Source: Deinococcus aestuarii (lineage in GTDB: Bacteria; Deinococcota; Deinococci; Deinococcales; Deinococcaceae). Taken from it: a stretch of DNA of 64,000 nucleotides. This document shows, one piece after another, positions 25,184 through 42,770 of this stretch; position 1 is the first letter of the stretch, and each line of letters opens with the position of its first letter. The position numbers were made by a program, and so were the translations under genes. The notes under the pieces are model-generated. The model saw nothing but the letters and a program-made list of their open reading frames with translations. It did not search any database and was not told the DNA's origin. The DNA is taken from assembly GCF_018863415.1 (NCBI RefSeq), contig NZ_JAHKSN010000010.1:1-64000 (forward strand), written 5' to 3'.

Positions 25184-25656
25184 GTGCGAAAAGCCCCCAT
25201 CCTGGCCTGGGCGCTGACCTCGGACGAGAAGCGCGACCCGCTCCGGGTCTGCGCGCGGCCCGACGTGGCGTTCTTCAGCGCGGGGGCGTGCCACGTCCTC
25301 GCCTTCGTGTTCCTGGCGGCGTATCCGGGAGCGGGTTTCACCCGCGCGTTCTCATGCCGCGTGGAGGGCGACGGGGCACTCATGTCTATGTCACAGACGG
25401 CCAGACGGCCTTCGACGCGCAGGGCTTCGTATCCGAGCGGGCGCTGCTCCGTCAGCATGTCCGGGCCTACCGCGCCCTCGACGCGGGATGGCGGGCCGAT
25501 CTCCACGAGGCCGATCCCGACCTCATCGCCTGCTGCGCCCGCTTCAGTCTTCAGCCTCCGGGGGCGTTCCTGCACGACCCTTTCCCGCGTGCCCGCGCGT
25601 ATCTGGCCCGTCTCCCCTCCCCTCCCGCTTACACCCGCTCCAACGCATCCCCCTGA
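25184..25656 (+). pseudogene. Frameshifted hypothetical gene
   Basis: The 5 prime part, from GTG 25184, reads PILAWALTSDEKRDPLRVC, then FFSAGACHVLAFVFLAAYPG and GAGFTRAF. The sense then moves to the -1 frame, LMPRGGRRGTHVYVTDGQTA and FDAQGFVSERALL, to a stop at 25656. Adding one C in TTCTCATG near 25351 gives GCG TTC CTC ATG and a smooth ~157-residue protein. Either the gene is dead or the base was lost in sequencing. The pairing of an ACHVLA core with HVYVTDG is familiar from unannotated proteobacterial proteins, but no function is known to me. Divergent from pgeF. Confidence 0.7.
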
Positions 25657-25664
25657 AGGGTTGC

Positions 25665-25670
25665 TAGAGT
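25665..25670 (+). promoter_or_regulatory. -10 element of fabI
   Basis: TAGAGT, 7 nt before the ATG at 25678. Confidence 0.55.
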
Positions 25671-25677
25671 CACCGCC

Positions 25678-26462
<785 letters not shown>

Positions 26463-26463
<1 letters not shown>

Positions 26464-27248
26464 TGGGTGTTTATCCAGTCATGTTCGCCCTGCTCGATAT
26501 AAAGCGGGCGGGGGCGGAACTGCATCTTCTCAAAAAATACCAAGTCCCCCATGAGCAGGCCGGGAAGGGTTACTTGTGGATGTGCCTTCCCGACCGGGAG
26601 TTTGATTTGTCTCAGGACGCTCAAGCTTTCATTCGAAATGCAGCTTGGGTAAACTCCAGAACACCACCCTATCCAGAGCTTACGGATGTGTGCTGGGGTG
26701 TGGGTTTCGCATTGGGACATTGGACGATTCCACTGAGTTGGCAAGCATCGACATTTAGCCTCGACCTTATAAACGAGTTTCAATTTCCCCTTTCTGAAAA
26801 GGTACGAGATCGTTACGTCTTGGCAGTTATCGGCTTTTCTGGGGAGAAGCACGGCGGACTCCTCCCCAGTCGTCATCCCGTCCACGGTGTCATAACGGCT
26901 TTTTTCGAGGCCGTTCAACCTATCTACGCCCTGGCGATAGGAGACACCATCTGGCCGAGTGAGGCCGAAGACGCCGACTTCTTCAGGGAGCCCTGGCGAC
27001 GAGACGACCGGTATACGAATATGTACTACGGGCCGGAACTCTTGCCATTTATCCCGCCCGAGCTGCTCTCGCCGTCAGCAGGATTGGGTCATGTCGAGCG
27101 TTTGGGGGGCGGGGTCTGGGTCACCTTGCCGGGGTGGAGCACCGTCTCGTTCAAAGTGCCCGATTCTCTTTACGAACCACACCGGGCCGCCCTGCGGAAG
27201 ATCAACGCCGTCCTTCGCCAGAGGCCCACCCCTCCCTGGGCCGAGTGA
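26463..27248 (+). CDS. Hypothetical protein, compositionally atypical
   Basis: I do not recognise this 261-residue protein. It is soluble, with many Trp, Pro and aromatic residues (GYLWMCLPDREFDLS, DVCWGVGFALGHWTIPLSW, GGGVWVTLPGWSTVSFKV), and lacks a signal peptide. Base composition is clearly below its neighbours (for example 40% GC at 26761-26820, against roughly 70% around it), pointing to recent acquisition. ATG 26463 overlaps the fabI stop; ATG 26481 is an alternative. In size and composition it resembles polymorphic-toxin immunity proteins or phage accessory genes, but no motif proves this. Confidence 0.75.
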
Positions 27249-27275
27249 CCCGGCTCCCCGCCACCCTCACCCCGT

Positions 27276-27281
27276 TATCAT
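27276..27281 (+). promoter_or_regulatory. -10 element of the isochorismatase-like gene
   Basis: TATCAT, 7 nt before the ATG at 27289. Confidence 0.5.
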
Positions 27282-27288
27282 CCCCAGC

Positions 27289-27723
27289 ATGACCTCCATG
27301 CCCGTCGCCCTCGTCCTGCTTACCGCCCAGCGGCATCACCTGGAAAGCCACCCGCAGGAGCAGGCGCTGTCGGTGGCGTGGCAGCGGCGGGTACTCTCGG
27401 CGCGGGCGGCGGGGTACCTCGTCGTCCATGTGCAGTGGGACGGGGCGGAGGGGACGCCGGGCGCGACCTTCTCGCGGGGGTGGGTGCTGCATCCCGACTT
27501 CCGGGCGGAGGCGGGGGACCTGCCGCTGCGGGCCACCCACCCCGACGCCTTCGCGGGCTCGGGGCTGGACGCCGAGCTGCGGCGGCGCGGGGTGACGGAA
27601 CTGCACCTGCTGACCCTGCCGGAGACGGAGATGCTGCCCGCCACGGCGGAGACGGCGCGGGGGCTGGGGTACGGGGTGCGGGTGCTGGAGGCCCCGCCTC
27701 AGACACTGGGTGTTCCGGGTTGA
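27289..27723 (+). CDS. Isochorismatase-like protein lacking catalytic residues
   Basis: A 144-residue protein with the outline of a cysteine hydrolase of the isochorismatase fold: an N-terminal strand VALVLLTAQRHHLE, a central LVVHVQWDG strand and a C-terminal LHLLTLPETEMLPATAETAR plus GLGYGVRVLEAP. Where active members have Asp at the end of strand 1 (IDVQ) it has Thr12, and where the nucleophilic Cys of the TEVCV-type motif would sit it has no cysteine; the whole protein lacks Cys. It is also short (family ~180-210). Probably catalytically inactive or repurposed. Confidence 0.7.
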   Translation: MTSMPVALVLLTAQRHHLESHPQEQALSVAWQRRVLSARAAGYLVVHVQWDGAEGTPGATFSRGWVLHPDFRAEAGDLPLRATHPDAFAGSGLDAELRRRGVTELHLLTLPETEMLPATAETARGLGYGVRVLEAPPQTLGVPG

Positions 27724-27858
27724 GTGCCTTCCACGCCTGTCTAGGACCCGTGGCGGGCGCTCCCGGCCCTCTGGCACGGGATTTTTGGGGCGGCAGGGGG
27801 CGGGCGGGGTCAGAACTGTTTCCAAAACTGCTTTAAACTCTATGGCGGCGGGCGGGGG

Positions 27859-28779
<921 letters not shown>

Positions 28780-28791
28780 CCCGGAGGCCCG

Positions 28792-28797
28792 TACACT
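28792..28797 (+). promoter_or_regulatory. -10 element of the DinB-like gene
   Basis: TACACT, 6 nt before the ATG at 28804. Confidence 0.5.
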
Positions 28798-28803
28798 GGG
28801 CAC

Positions 28804-29373
28804 ATGACCAAACGCAGCAAGGTGTTCGTGCCCGCCGTGGTGACGGTGGCGAGCGTCGGTGTCGCCGCCGGGGCCGCCCTCCTGGCCCGCAACCGCCGGG
28901 AAGAGGTCAAGGACTTCCTCGTCGCCCAGGTGTTCGAGCGCCCGGCGGCCAGAGCGAGCTACACCGAACTCGGGCAGGCGCTGGAGCGGGGCGGCACCTT
29001 CCTCGCGCAGCGGGCCGCCCGCGCCGCCGACACCGAGGCGAACCGCGGGGCGCTGGCCCACATCGTCGGGATCGAGCGGTGGGGGCAACACCGGCTGCGC
29101 GTGGCGCTCGGTCAGCGCGAGTTCGTGCGCGACGAGCACCACGCCTACAAGCCGCCCGCAGAGGCCACCCTGGGTGAGCTTCAAAACCTCATCTCGCAGA
29201 CCCGCGCCCAGACGGTGGACCTCGCCCGGCAACTCCACGACGCTCCGCCGCCCGAGGGCACGACCGTCGAGCACAACGGCCTGGGGCCGCTGACCCCCAA
29301 GGGCTGGCTGCGCTACCTGACCCAGCACGCCGACCTGGAAAGCCGCCGGTTGCGCGGGACGAAGGAGGGCTAG
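28804..29373 (+). CDS. DinB/YfiT-like four-helix protein with N-terminal membrane segment
   Basis: A 189-residue protein. A hydrophobic N-terminus (VFVPAVVTVASVGVAAGAAL) suggests an anchor or signal, followed by a DinB-like four-helix bundle. The three metal-site histidine positions are suggested by LAHIVGIERWGQHRL, DEHHAYKPP and YLTQHADLESRRL. Members of the superfamily include mycothiol- and bacillithiol-dependent enzymes, and the family is greatly expanded in Deinococcus. Function not assignable. Transcribed in line with its neighbours but behind its own -10 element. Confidence 0.8.
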   Translation: MTKRSKVFVPAVVTVASVGVAAGAALLARNRREEVKDFLVAQVFERPAARASYTELGQALERGGTFLAQRAARAADTEANRGALAHIVGIERWGQHRLRVALGQREFVRDEHHAYKPPAEATLGELQNLISQTRAQTVDLARQLHDAPPPEGTTVEHNGLGPLTPKGWLRYLTQHADLESRRLRGTKEG

Positions 29374-29417
29374 CCCCCAGCACAACCCCGGTCACGCTGC
29401 CCGCCGCGCCAGACCCC

Positions 29418-29423
29418 TACGCT
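29418..29423 (+). promoter_or_regulatory. -10 element of the DUF488 gene
   Basis: TACGCT, 6 nt before the GTG at 29430. Confidence 0.5.
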
Positions 29424-29429
29424 GGGCGC

Positions 29430-29879
29430 GTGACCCTGCCCACCCTCCTCACCATCGGCTACGAGAATGCCGACCTCGACGCCTTCCTCGCTACCCTGGT
29501 CGCGCACGGCGTGACCCTGCTCGTGGACACGCGCGAGCGGGCGCAGAGCCGCCGCCGGGGCTACAGCAAGACGGCGCTTGGGGAAGCCCTGCGGGAGCGC
29601 GGCATCGAGTACCGCCACCTGCGCGACCTCGGCACCCCGCCCAGTCTCCGCAAGGAGTACCGGCTGAGCCACGACTTCGGCCTCCTGACGCGCGGGTACC
29701 ACGCCCACCTCGCCACCCGGGGCGAGACGTTGGAGGAGCTGGGCACCCTCGCGGCTCAGCACCGCGCCTGCCTGCTGTGCTACGAGGCCGACCCCGGCGC
29801 GTGCCACCGCTCGCTGATCGCCGCCCGGTTGCAGGAGCTGGGGCTGGTCGGTGAGGTGGAGCACCTGCGCGTGGGCTAG
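29430..29879 (+). CDS. DUF488 family protein
   Basis: A 149-residue protein with the DUF488 pattern: TIGYENADLDAFL at the N-terminus, VDTRERAQSRRRGYSKTAL, IEYRHLRDLGTP, and the cysteine-histidine segment LLCYEADPGACHRSLIA. The family is widespread and uncharacterised; the conserved Cys, Asp and Arg residues suggest a small enzyme. GTG start at 29430 is supported by the -10 element 6 nt before it. Confidence 0.88.
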   Translation: MTLPTLLTIGYENADLDAFLATLVAHGVTLLVDTRERAQSRRRGYSKTALGEALRERGIEYRHLRDLGTPPSLRKEYRLSHDFGLLTRGYHAHLATRGETLEELGTLAAQHRACLLCYEADPGACHRSLIAARLQELGLVGEVEHLRVG

Positions 29880-29932
29880 GCGGGCCGGATTCGTGCTTCT
29901 GGGAACGCATAAAAGTGTAAGAGCCTGCCACG

Positions 29933-29938
29933 TACCCT
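29933..29938 (+). promoter_or_regulatory. -10 element of the second pilT
   Basis: TACCCT, 7 nt before the ATG at 29946. Confidence 0.5.
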
Positions 29939-29945
29939 CGGGGCA

Positions 29946-31025
<1,080 letters not shown>

Positions 31026-31131
31026 GGGCGGAGGCCTGGGCACACCTCCCCCTTTGACCGTCCCTTGAGCGGGCCTCCACACAGTGAGGACGGGCGGCAT
31101 TGTCGCGCTGTGCCCGGCGTCCAATTCGACC

Positions 31132-31320
31132 ATGACGAAGAACGGACAGATGGACCCCTCGGAACGGCTCGTGGCGGGCTTTGTCGGGCTGATGGTGGGC
31201 TTCTTCGCCTTCTCCTACGGCAAACCGGCCCAGAAGGTCATCATCGGGGGCTTCGCGGTGGTGATCCTGGTGGTGGCGGCGCTAGGAAGAAACCCGCTGG
31301 CGGGTGGGGCGAAGGAGTAG
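31132..31320 (+). CDS. Small two-helix membrane protein
   Basis: A 62-residue protein with two hydrophobic segments, ERLVAGFVGLMVGFFAFS and KVIIGGFAVVILVVAALG, joined by YGKPAQ. No family recognised. ATG 31132 is chosen because upstream codons add only an unrelated tail. It follows the second pilT by about 105 nt and could be on its transcript. Confidence 0.65.
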   Translation: MTKNGQMDPSERLVAGFVGLMVGFFAFSYGKPAQKVIIGGFAVVILVVAALGRNPLAGGAKE

Positions 31321-31370
31321 GGGGAGAGGCGGGCCGGGGCGCCTGCTTTTCCGTGGGATGAGGGTTCACC

Positions 31371-31547
31371 GTGCTGCCAGAAGAAGAGAAGGAAACAGAG
31401 CAGGAGCTACCGAAGTTGTTCTGTGAGGACGCCTAAGCTCTTGCCCAGGCTTACCGGGAGGCAGCGGCGGAGTTGACGGCTGATCCTCTTTTTGATCTGG
31501 ACTCGGGGCATGGCCTGGGCCCTGATGACAGGTGGCAGGACAAGTAG
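31371..31547 (+). pseudogene. Remnant of a small antitoxin-like gene with in-frame TAA
   Basis: A plus-strand frame reads VLPEEEKETEQELPKLFCED, then TAA (31434-31436), and continues in the same frame with ALAQAYREAAAELTADPLFD and LDSGHGLGPDDRWQDK to TAG (31545-31547). The second part looks like the acidic C-terminal tail of small type II antitoxins often found in Deinococcus and cyanobacteria, an impression from memory only. No start codon with a ribosome site precedes it, and no toxin is next to it. Composition is lower in GC than the flanks. Confidence 0.5.
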
Positions 31548-31597
31548 GGGCACTACCCGAGCAATTTAGACAAGCGGGTGTGAGGCTATAGAGGATT

Positions 31598-32400
31598 TCA
31601 AAAGTCCCAATTTCGCAGAGCAATTTGAGCAGCACTCCGAGCATTCGACACGCCGTTCTGAGCCAACTGCTGTAAGAGTGGCTTTGCAGGCGCATACCGG
31701 CGCGCGCCCAAAATTCTCGCTGCTCGTGCCGCTACAAAGAAGTCAGGGCTCCCCAGGTAGGGAATCAGGGCGTCGCTTCTCTCGTACGGTGTCAATATCA
31801 TGGCCGATGCGAGGAGCTGACTCTCCCCATCATTATGATCTGTTACCAGTGCGAAACACGCCTCAGCCTTGTTCCAGTCGCCCTCCACATAAGCCTTATC
31901 CGATCTAAGGACTGGGTACGTCGTTGTAAACTCTTCATCATGGAAGGGATCAAGCAGCGGGTTTGAAGTAGTAATCGTCAAAAACTCGTGAATGCTACGA
32001 AAGCGGGGGCTTGAATCCGGCTCGTCGTGCCTGAATAAGCAGACACAACCTGCTAAGGCCCCAAAAACATAGACGCCGACATAATTTGAGTTGTCATCAG
32101 TCCAAAAGAAGCGGACCTCTGAGTTCATTATCTCTCGGCTATCCTCGTGGAATTCCTCGGCTTCAGGGAGTGTCATAAGCCGAGGCACCTGGGGGTAAGT
32201 GTCCTCATTCTCATTTAACCGTTCAGCCCACTGCTCCTCCCAATCGTCCGCGAGGCCATTAGCTCCGTTGTGCTGCCTATAAAGAACCTCAACTTCTGGA
32301 GGCCAGGTTATTTCGAGCGTCCGTGCCGCAGCCTGCAACTCCTCCTCTGTGGCAGGTAGGTTCCAGGCAAAAGGCAGGGCGAAGTAAGTCTCCAGAGTAT

Positions 32401-32404
<4 letters not shown>
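31598..32404 (-). CDS. SMI1/KNR4-HEAT protein, possible immunity protein
   Basis: A 268-residue protein. Residues ~1-150 match the SMI1/KNR4 (SUKH) pattern: LPATEEELQAAARTLEITWP, VEVLYRQHNGANGLADDW and a later GVYVFGALAGCVCLFRHDE core. The C-terminus is HEAT-like (FFVAARAARILGARRYAPAK, then NARSAAQIAL). SUKH proteins are best known as immunity proteins against contact-dependent nuclease toxins. The gene is markedly AT-rich for this genome. Its GTG start overlaps the dnaE stop by 4 nt (GTGA), so it would be co-translated with dnaE. No toxin gene is visible in the window. Confidence 0.82.
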
Positions 32405-36666
<4,262 letters not shown>

Positions 36667-36672
36667 GCCCAG

Positions 36673-36678
36673 AGTCTA
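36673..36678 (-). promoter_or_regulatory. -10 element of dnaE
   Basis: TAGACT on the minus strand, 6 nt before the ATG at 36666. Confidence 0.5.
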
Positions 36679-37007
36679 GGCCGGGGGCGGAAGCGCGAGG
36701 GTGACCTCGGAGGTTGACGGCCCAGCCGGGGAGCGGTCTCAAGTCCGGCTTCCATGCCCCCCCGGCAGGCCCGGTCTCCCCCACCACGACGATCAAAAGG
36801 CCCGCCGGGTCACGCGGCATGAGGGGGCGCTGGCTCCACGGGTCGTCCCGGAAACGGGGTCAGGCGTCCTCCCCATCTCCGCCGAGGACGACCGGAGAGG
36901 AGACCTGAAGTTCGTCCCGGCGAGATGGCTCACCGGCAGGGATGGACTTTGCCGAGTTCCTGATTCCTCCCCTGAATCTTTAAACCGAGTACAGGCCGGA
37001 CGGGAGA

Positions 37008-37038
37008 TTGTTCTTTTTGTTTCTATCCGGCCTATACT
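37008..37038 (+). promoter_or_regulatory. Promoter of the amidase gene
   Basis: -35 TTGTTC (37008-37013), 19-nt spacer, -10 TATACT (37033-37038), in a locally AT-rich stretch. The closest match to a full bacterial consensus in the window. Confidence 0.6.
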
Positions 37039-37099
37039 CTAGAACCTCATGAGGCGAAATGTGCGCTTCTCACGAGCGACGGGTACAGTATGGAGACCC

Positions 37100-38998
<1,899 letters not shown>

Positions 38999-39012
38999 CG
39001 GCGGGGCGGGGC

Positions 39013-39046
39013 GTGGGGCGCCGGGGCACACCGCCCGGCGCCCCAC
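39013..39046. terminator. Strong hairpin between convergent genes
   Basis: A 13-bp perfect stem, GTGGGGCGCCGGG (39013-39025) with CCCGGCGCCCCAC (39034-39046), 8-nt loop, between the stop codons of the amidase and antiporter genes. No T-run on either side. Confidence 0.7.
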
Positions 39047-39050
39047 CTCG

Positions 39051-40310
<1,260 letters not shown>

Positions 40311-40317
40311 GGGGGTT

Positions 40318-40323
40318 ACTCTA
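40318..40323 (-). promoter_or_regulatory. -10 element of the antiporter gene
   Basis: TAGAGT on the minus strand, 7 nt before the ATG at 40310. Confidence 0.5.
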
Positions 40324-40565
40324 GCGGCCCGGCCACCTTTCCCCGGGCACGGACGCAGGGCTGGAGGGAACGGGGCCAGCCCCATCCAGGCCCAGGGCTT
40401 CGCCCCGCGGCCGCCCGGAAGAGGACGGGGAGGATCACTTCGCTCGCCCTCCCCACCGTTCATCCGTAAATTTGCGGGTGGGCGCAGCGTCTCCGTTGTG
40501 AGGTGTGGAGCCTGCCGCCACCCCTCACGGGACCTGAGCTATCCGTCCCGTCTGCCGTCCCGACA

Positions 40566-40597
40566 ACAAAAAAGCCCGCAGGAGGTCCCCGCGGGCT
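40566..40597 (-). terminator. Intrinsic terminator of rpoZ
   Basis: On the minus strand AGCCCGC (40591-40597) pairs with GCGGGCT (40573-40579) around an 11-nt loop and is followed by a run of U (plus-strand A at 40568-40573). Classic rho-independent form. Confidence 0.85.
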
Positions 40598-40669
40598 GGT
40601 GAAGGAGGGTGGTTGCGAACCAGGTACCGGGCGCAGCGGCGTCAGCCACGGCGACTTGGCGAAGGCTCC

Positions 40670-40969
40670 TCAGTCGCGTTCGCGTTCGCGCTCGGCGTTG
40701 AGCTGCGCCTGAAGCTGGGCCTGCTTCTGGCGAACGTAGTCCTGGTGGAAACGGCCCTCGTCCATCAGCTCGGTGCCGACCGTGAGCTTGCCGGTCGCCA
40801 GCTCGCGCATCGCCTGGGTGACGAGGTTGCGGGTGCGCACGCGCGTTTCCACGGGCAGCACGCTGGGTGCGCCGGACCTGAGTTGCAGGGCGCGTTTGGC
40901 CGTCACGACCGACAGCCGGTACTTGCTGTCGGTGAGGGAAAGCAGCTTGTCAATGTCCTTTTCGGCCAC
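40670..40969 (-). CDS. rpoZ: RNA polymerase omega subunit
   Basis: A 99-residue omega subunit, which helps fold and hold the beta prime subunit. The conserved core is MAEKDIDKLLSLTDSKYRLS followed by VVTAKRALQL, and the segment RNLVTQAMRELATGKL. A charged helical tail (QKQAQLQAQLNAERERERD) extends the C-terminus. The GTG start is preceded by AAAGGGGT, a good ribosome site. Ends in the intrinsic terminator at 40566-40597. Confidence 0.95.
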   Translation of the reverse strand: MAEKDIDKLLSLTDSKYRLSVVTAKRALQLRSGAPSVLPVETRVRTRNLVTQAMRELATGKLTVGTELMDEGRFHQDYVRQKQAQLQAQLNAERERERD

Positions 40970-41059
40970 GGTGATACCCCTTTCGCCCCGGCGGCTCGCC
41001 CGGGAACGGTTCCTGGGAGCACGCCGGTCGCCGCGCCACTTCCGGCGCGTTTCAGCCGC

Positions 41060-41644
41060 TCAGTCTAGCGCGCCAAGGTGAGGACCGACCACCCCACCGG
41101 GTCCGGGGCAGGCCGCTCGGCGCCCGAGCAGGCTTTGCAGCGCCCGGCGGGTCCCGGGGAAGGCCAGCGCGACAGACGCGAGCGAGGCCACGGTCGCGCC
41201 ACCTGGCAGGAGGCGCCCAGCGCTTTGTTCTGCTGCCACTCCTCGCGTCCGAGTTCGAGGGCGGTCGCGGCGTCCCCCACGATCTTCAGCCCCATCGCCA
41301 GCGGCGGGAGGGGCAGGGCCGCGGCCCGGTCCTTGCCCCCCGCCGCCGCGAGCCGGGCGGTCGCCCCGTCACTCACCACCATCATCAGGGCGTCGGGGGT
41401 CATCAGGCGTTTGTAGGCGTACTCGGAAGCGTCCACCCGGGCCGAGTCGAAGGGACCGGGGGGGTCCGGCAGGTTCTTGACGATGCCCGTCTGGGAGAGC
41501 GACACGGGGCTGTCCCGTCGCCACGCCGGGAAGGGACAGCCCGACGATCCAGCGGCGGTGGTGAAGGTCGGGGGTCTGGGCTTCGCGCTGCCCGGGAGTG
41601 GGTCTGTCAGGTTCCTGACGGCCTCCGGGGGCGGGACCGGGCAC
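41060..41644 (-). pseudogene. Membrane-protein gene broken by two frameshifts
   Basis: Three minus-strand frames join into one sensible protein. An N-terminal helix HHRRWIVGLSLPGVATG (to about 41525) leads into VSLSQTGIVKNLPDPPGPFD and SARVDASEYAYKRLMTPDAL, then LAAAGGKDRAAALPLPPLAM and LGREEWQQNKALGASCQV (to about 41208). The last frame carries ATVASLASVALAFPGTRRAL and QSLLGR, ending at 41060. Each joint needs one extra base. The order (helix, KNLPDPP motif, YKRLMTPDAL, helices, a Cys before the last helix) recalls unannotated four-helix membrane proteins. Start uncertain. Divergent from the acyltransferase. Confidence 0.65.
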
Positions 41645-41659
41645 GCTGACGGGGAGACC

Positions 41660-42553
41660 GTGCCTCCCACCCTGCCCCCTTCACCCCCGCCCCGCCTGCG
41701 CCTGCGACCCGAGACGCCGGGGGGCTGGATGCGGCTGCACCTCGCCGGGCGCCCGCTCCTGACCCGGCTGGCCCGGACCCTGGCGGCCCTCCCGGCGGAC
41801 CTGACGCCTGCGGAGCGCACCACGCGGCAGCGCGAAGCGAGCGCGGCGCTGCTGGGCCACCTGGGAGTTCGGCTGGTCGTCCGGGGGCGCGAACACGCGC
41901 GGGGCGGGCCCTTCGTGGTGGTCGCCCTGCACGAGAGCCTGCTCGACGTTCCGGCGCTCCTCACGCTGCCGCTGCGGCTGCGCTTCGCCGCGCGGGACGA
42001 GATCTTGACCTGGCCGCTCGTCGGTCCGGCCATCGCGCGGCTGGGGCACCTCAGCATCACCCCCGAGAGTGGGGCCGCCGCGTACCGGCACCTCCTGACG
42101 GCGGGGCGGGCGGTGCTGGCGGGCGGGGAGAGCCTCGCCCTCTTTCCGCAGGGGTCGGTGCTCGGCCTGGAGACGGACTTTCAGCGGGGGGCCTTTGCGG
42201 TCGCGCGGCACCTGCGCGCGCCCCTGCTGCCCGTGGTGCTGACGGGCGGGCACCGCGTCTGGGAGCACCCCTTCTCCCCCACCCTGCGCTACGGCCAGCC
42301 GGTGGGGCTGCGGGTGCTGCCGCCCGTCCCCGTGCCGGAGGTCCTCTCCATGCCCCCCGACGCCCTGCGAAGCCGCGTGCAGCGCGAGATGAAGCGTGCG
42401 GCCCTGGCGGGAGACCTGCCCCCACCCCGCCGCTACGACCCTGAACGCGACGGCTACTGGGACGGCTACCGCTTCGACATCGACCCCGCCTTTCCAGAGC
42501 TTCGTCGCCTCGTCGAGGCGCGCCGCCTGCTCCTGCGGGGGGAGACGGCGTGA
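41660..42553 (+). CDS. PlsC-like lysophospholipid acyltransferase
   Basis: A ~297-residue acyltransferase of the PlsC family, which acylates lysophosphatidate or a related lipid. Catalytic block I is VVALHESLLDVP (H-x4-D), and block III is LALFPQGSVLGLE (in place of FPEGT). Block IV is PLLPVVLTGGH. The C-terminal ~80 residues continue past the usual end with PPPRRYDPERDGYWDGYRFD and a helical segment. GTG 41660 is a guess; ATG 41729 (MRLHLAG) is the next option. Confidence 0.85.
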   Translation: MPPTLPPSPPPRLRLRPETPGGWMRLHLAGRPLLTRLARTLAALPADLTPAERTTRQREASAALLGHLGVRLVVRGREHARGGPFVVVALHESLLDVPALLTLPLRLRFAARDEILTWPLVGPAIARLGHLSITPESGAAAYRHLLTAGRAVLAGGESLALFPQGSVLGLETDFQRGAFAVARHLRAPLLPVVLTGGHRVWEHPFSPTLRYGQPVGLRVLPPVPVPEVLSMPPDALRSRVQREMKRAALAGDLPPPRRYDPERDGYWDGYRFDIDPAFPELRRLVEARRLLLRGETA

Positions 42554-42587
42554 GGGTCCGGGGCTTTCCATAACCCCACAGGGCCGC

Positions 42588-42620
42588 AAAAGAAAAGCCC
42601 GCCCTGGAACGGACGGACTT
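42588..42620 (-). terminator. Terminator of tRNA-Thr
   Basis: On the minus strand AAGTCCGTCC pairs with GGGCGGGCTT (10 bp with G-U pairs, 6-nt loop) and is followed by TTCTTTT. It begins 5 nt after the CCA end of the tRNA. Confidence 0.75.
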
Positions 42621-42622
42621 CC

Positions 42623-42700
<78 letters not shown>

Positions 42701-42770
42701 AGCCTGAACGGCGAAAATACCGCACGGACAAGGGTAGACGATGCGCCCCGGGTTGTCAAACCTCGGCCCC

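Larger units (their letters stand above)
36667..37099. other. Intergenic region between divergent dnaE and amidase genes
   Basis: 433 nt without a convincing gene. It holds the dnaE -10 element at its left edge and the amidase promoter at its right edge. The middle is GC-rich with no clear palindrome, repeat or RNA; the last ~120 nt are AT-richer. Confidence 0.5.
40311..40669. other. Intergenic region, antiporter to rpoZ
   Basis: 359 nt with no gene. It holds the antiporter -10 element at the left and the rpoZ terminator near the right. A GC-rich segment between them has weak inverted repeats (GGGGAGG with CCTCCCC near 40430-40460) and an AT-rich island around 40461-40475. I see nothing else. 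Confidence 0.5.

Noticed and set aside
37049..37099. ATG 37049 as the start of the amidase.
   Set aside because: It adds 17 residues in front of a good signal peptide; ATG 37100 has a ribosome site and the leader starts there.
41060..41644. Calling the broken membrane gene a vitamin K epoxide reductase.
   Set aside because: Four helices and a late Cys suggested it, but the CxxC of that family is missing, so only a general description is given.
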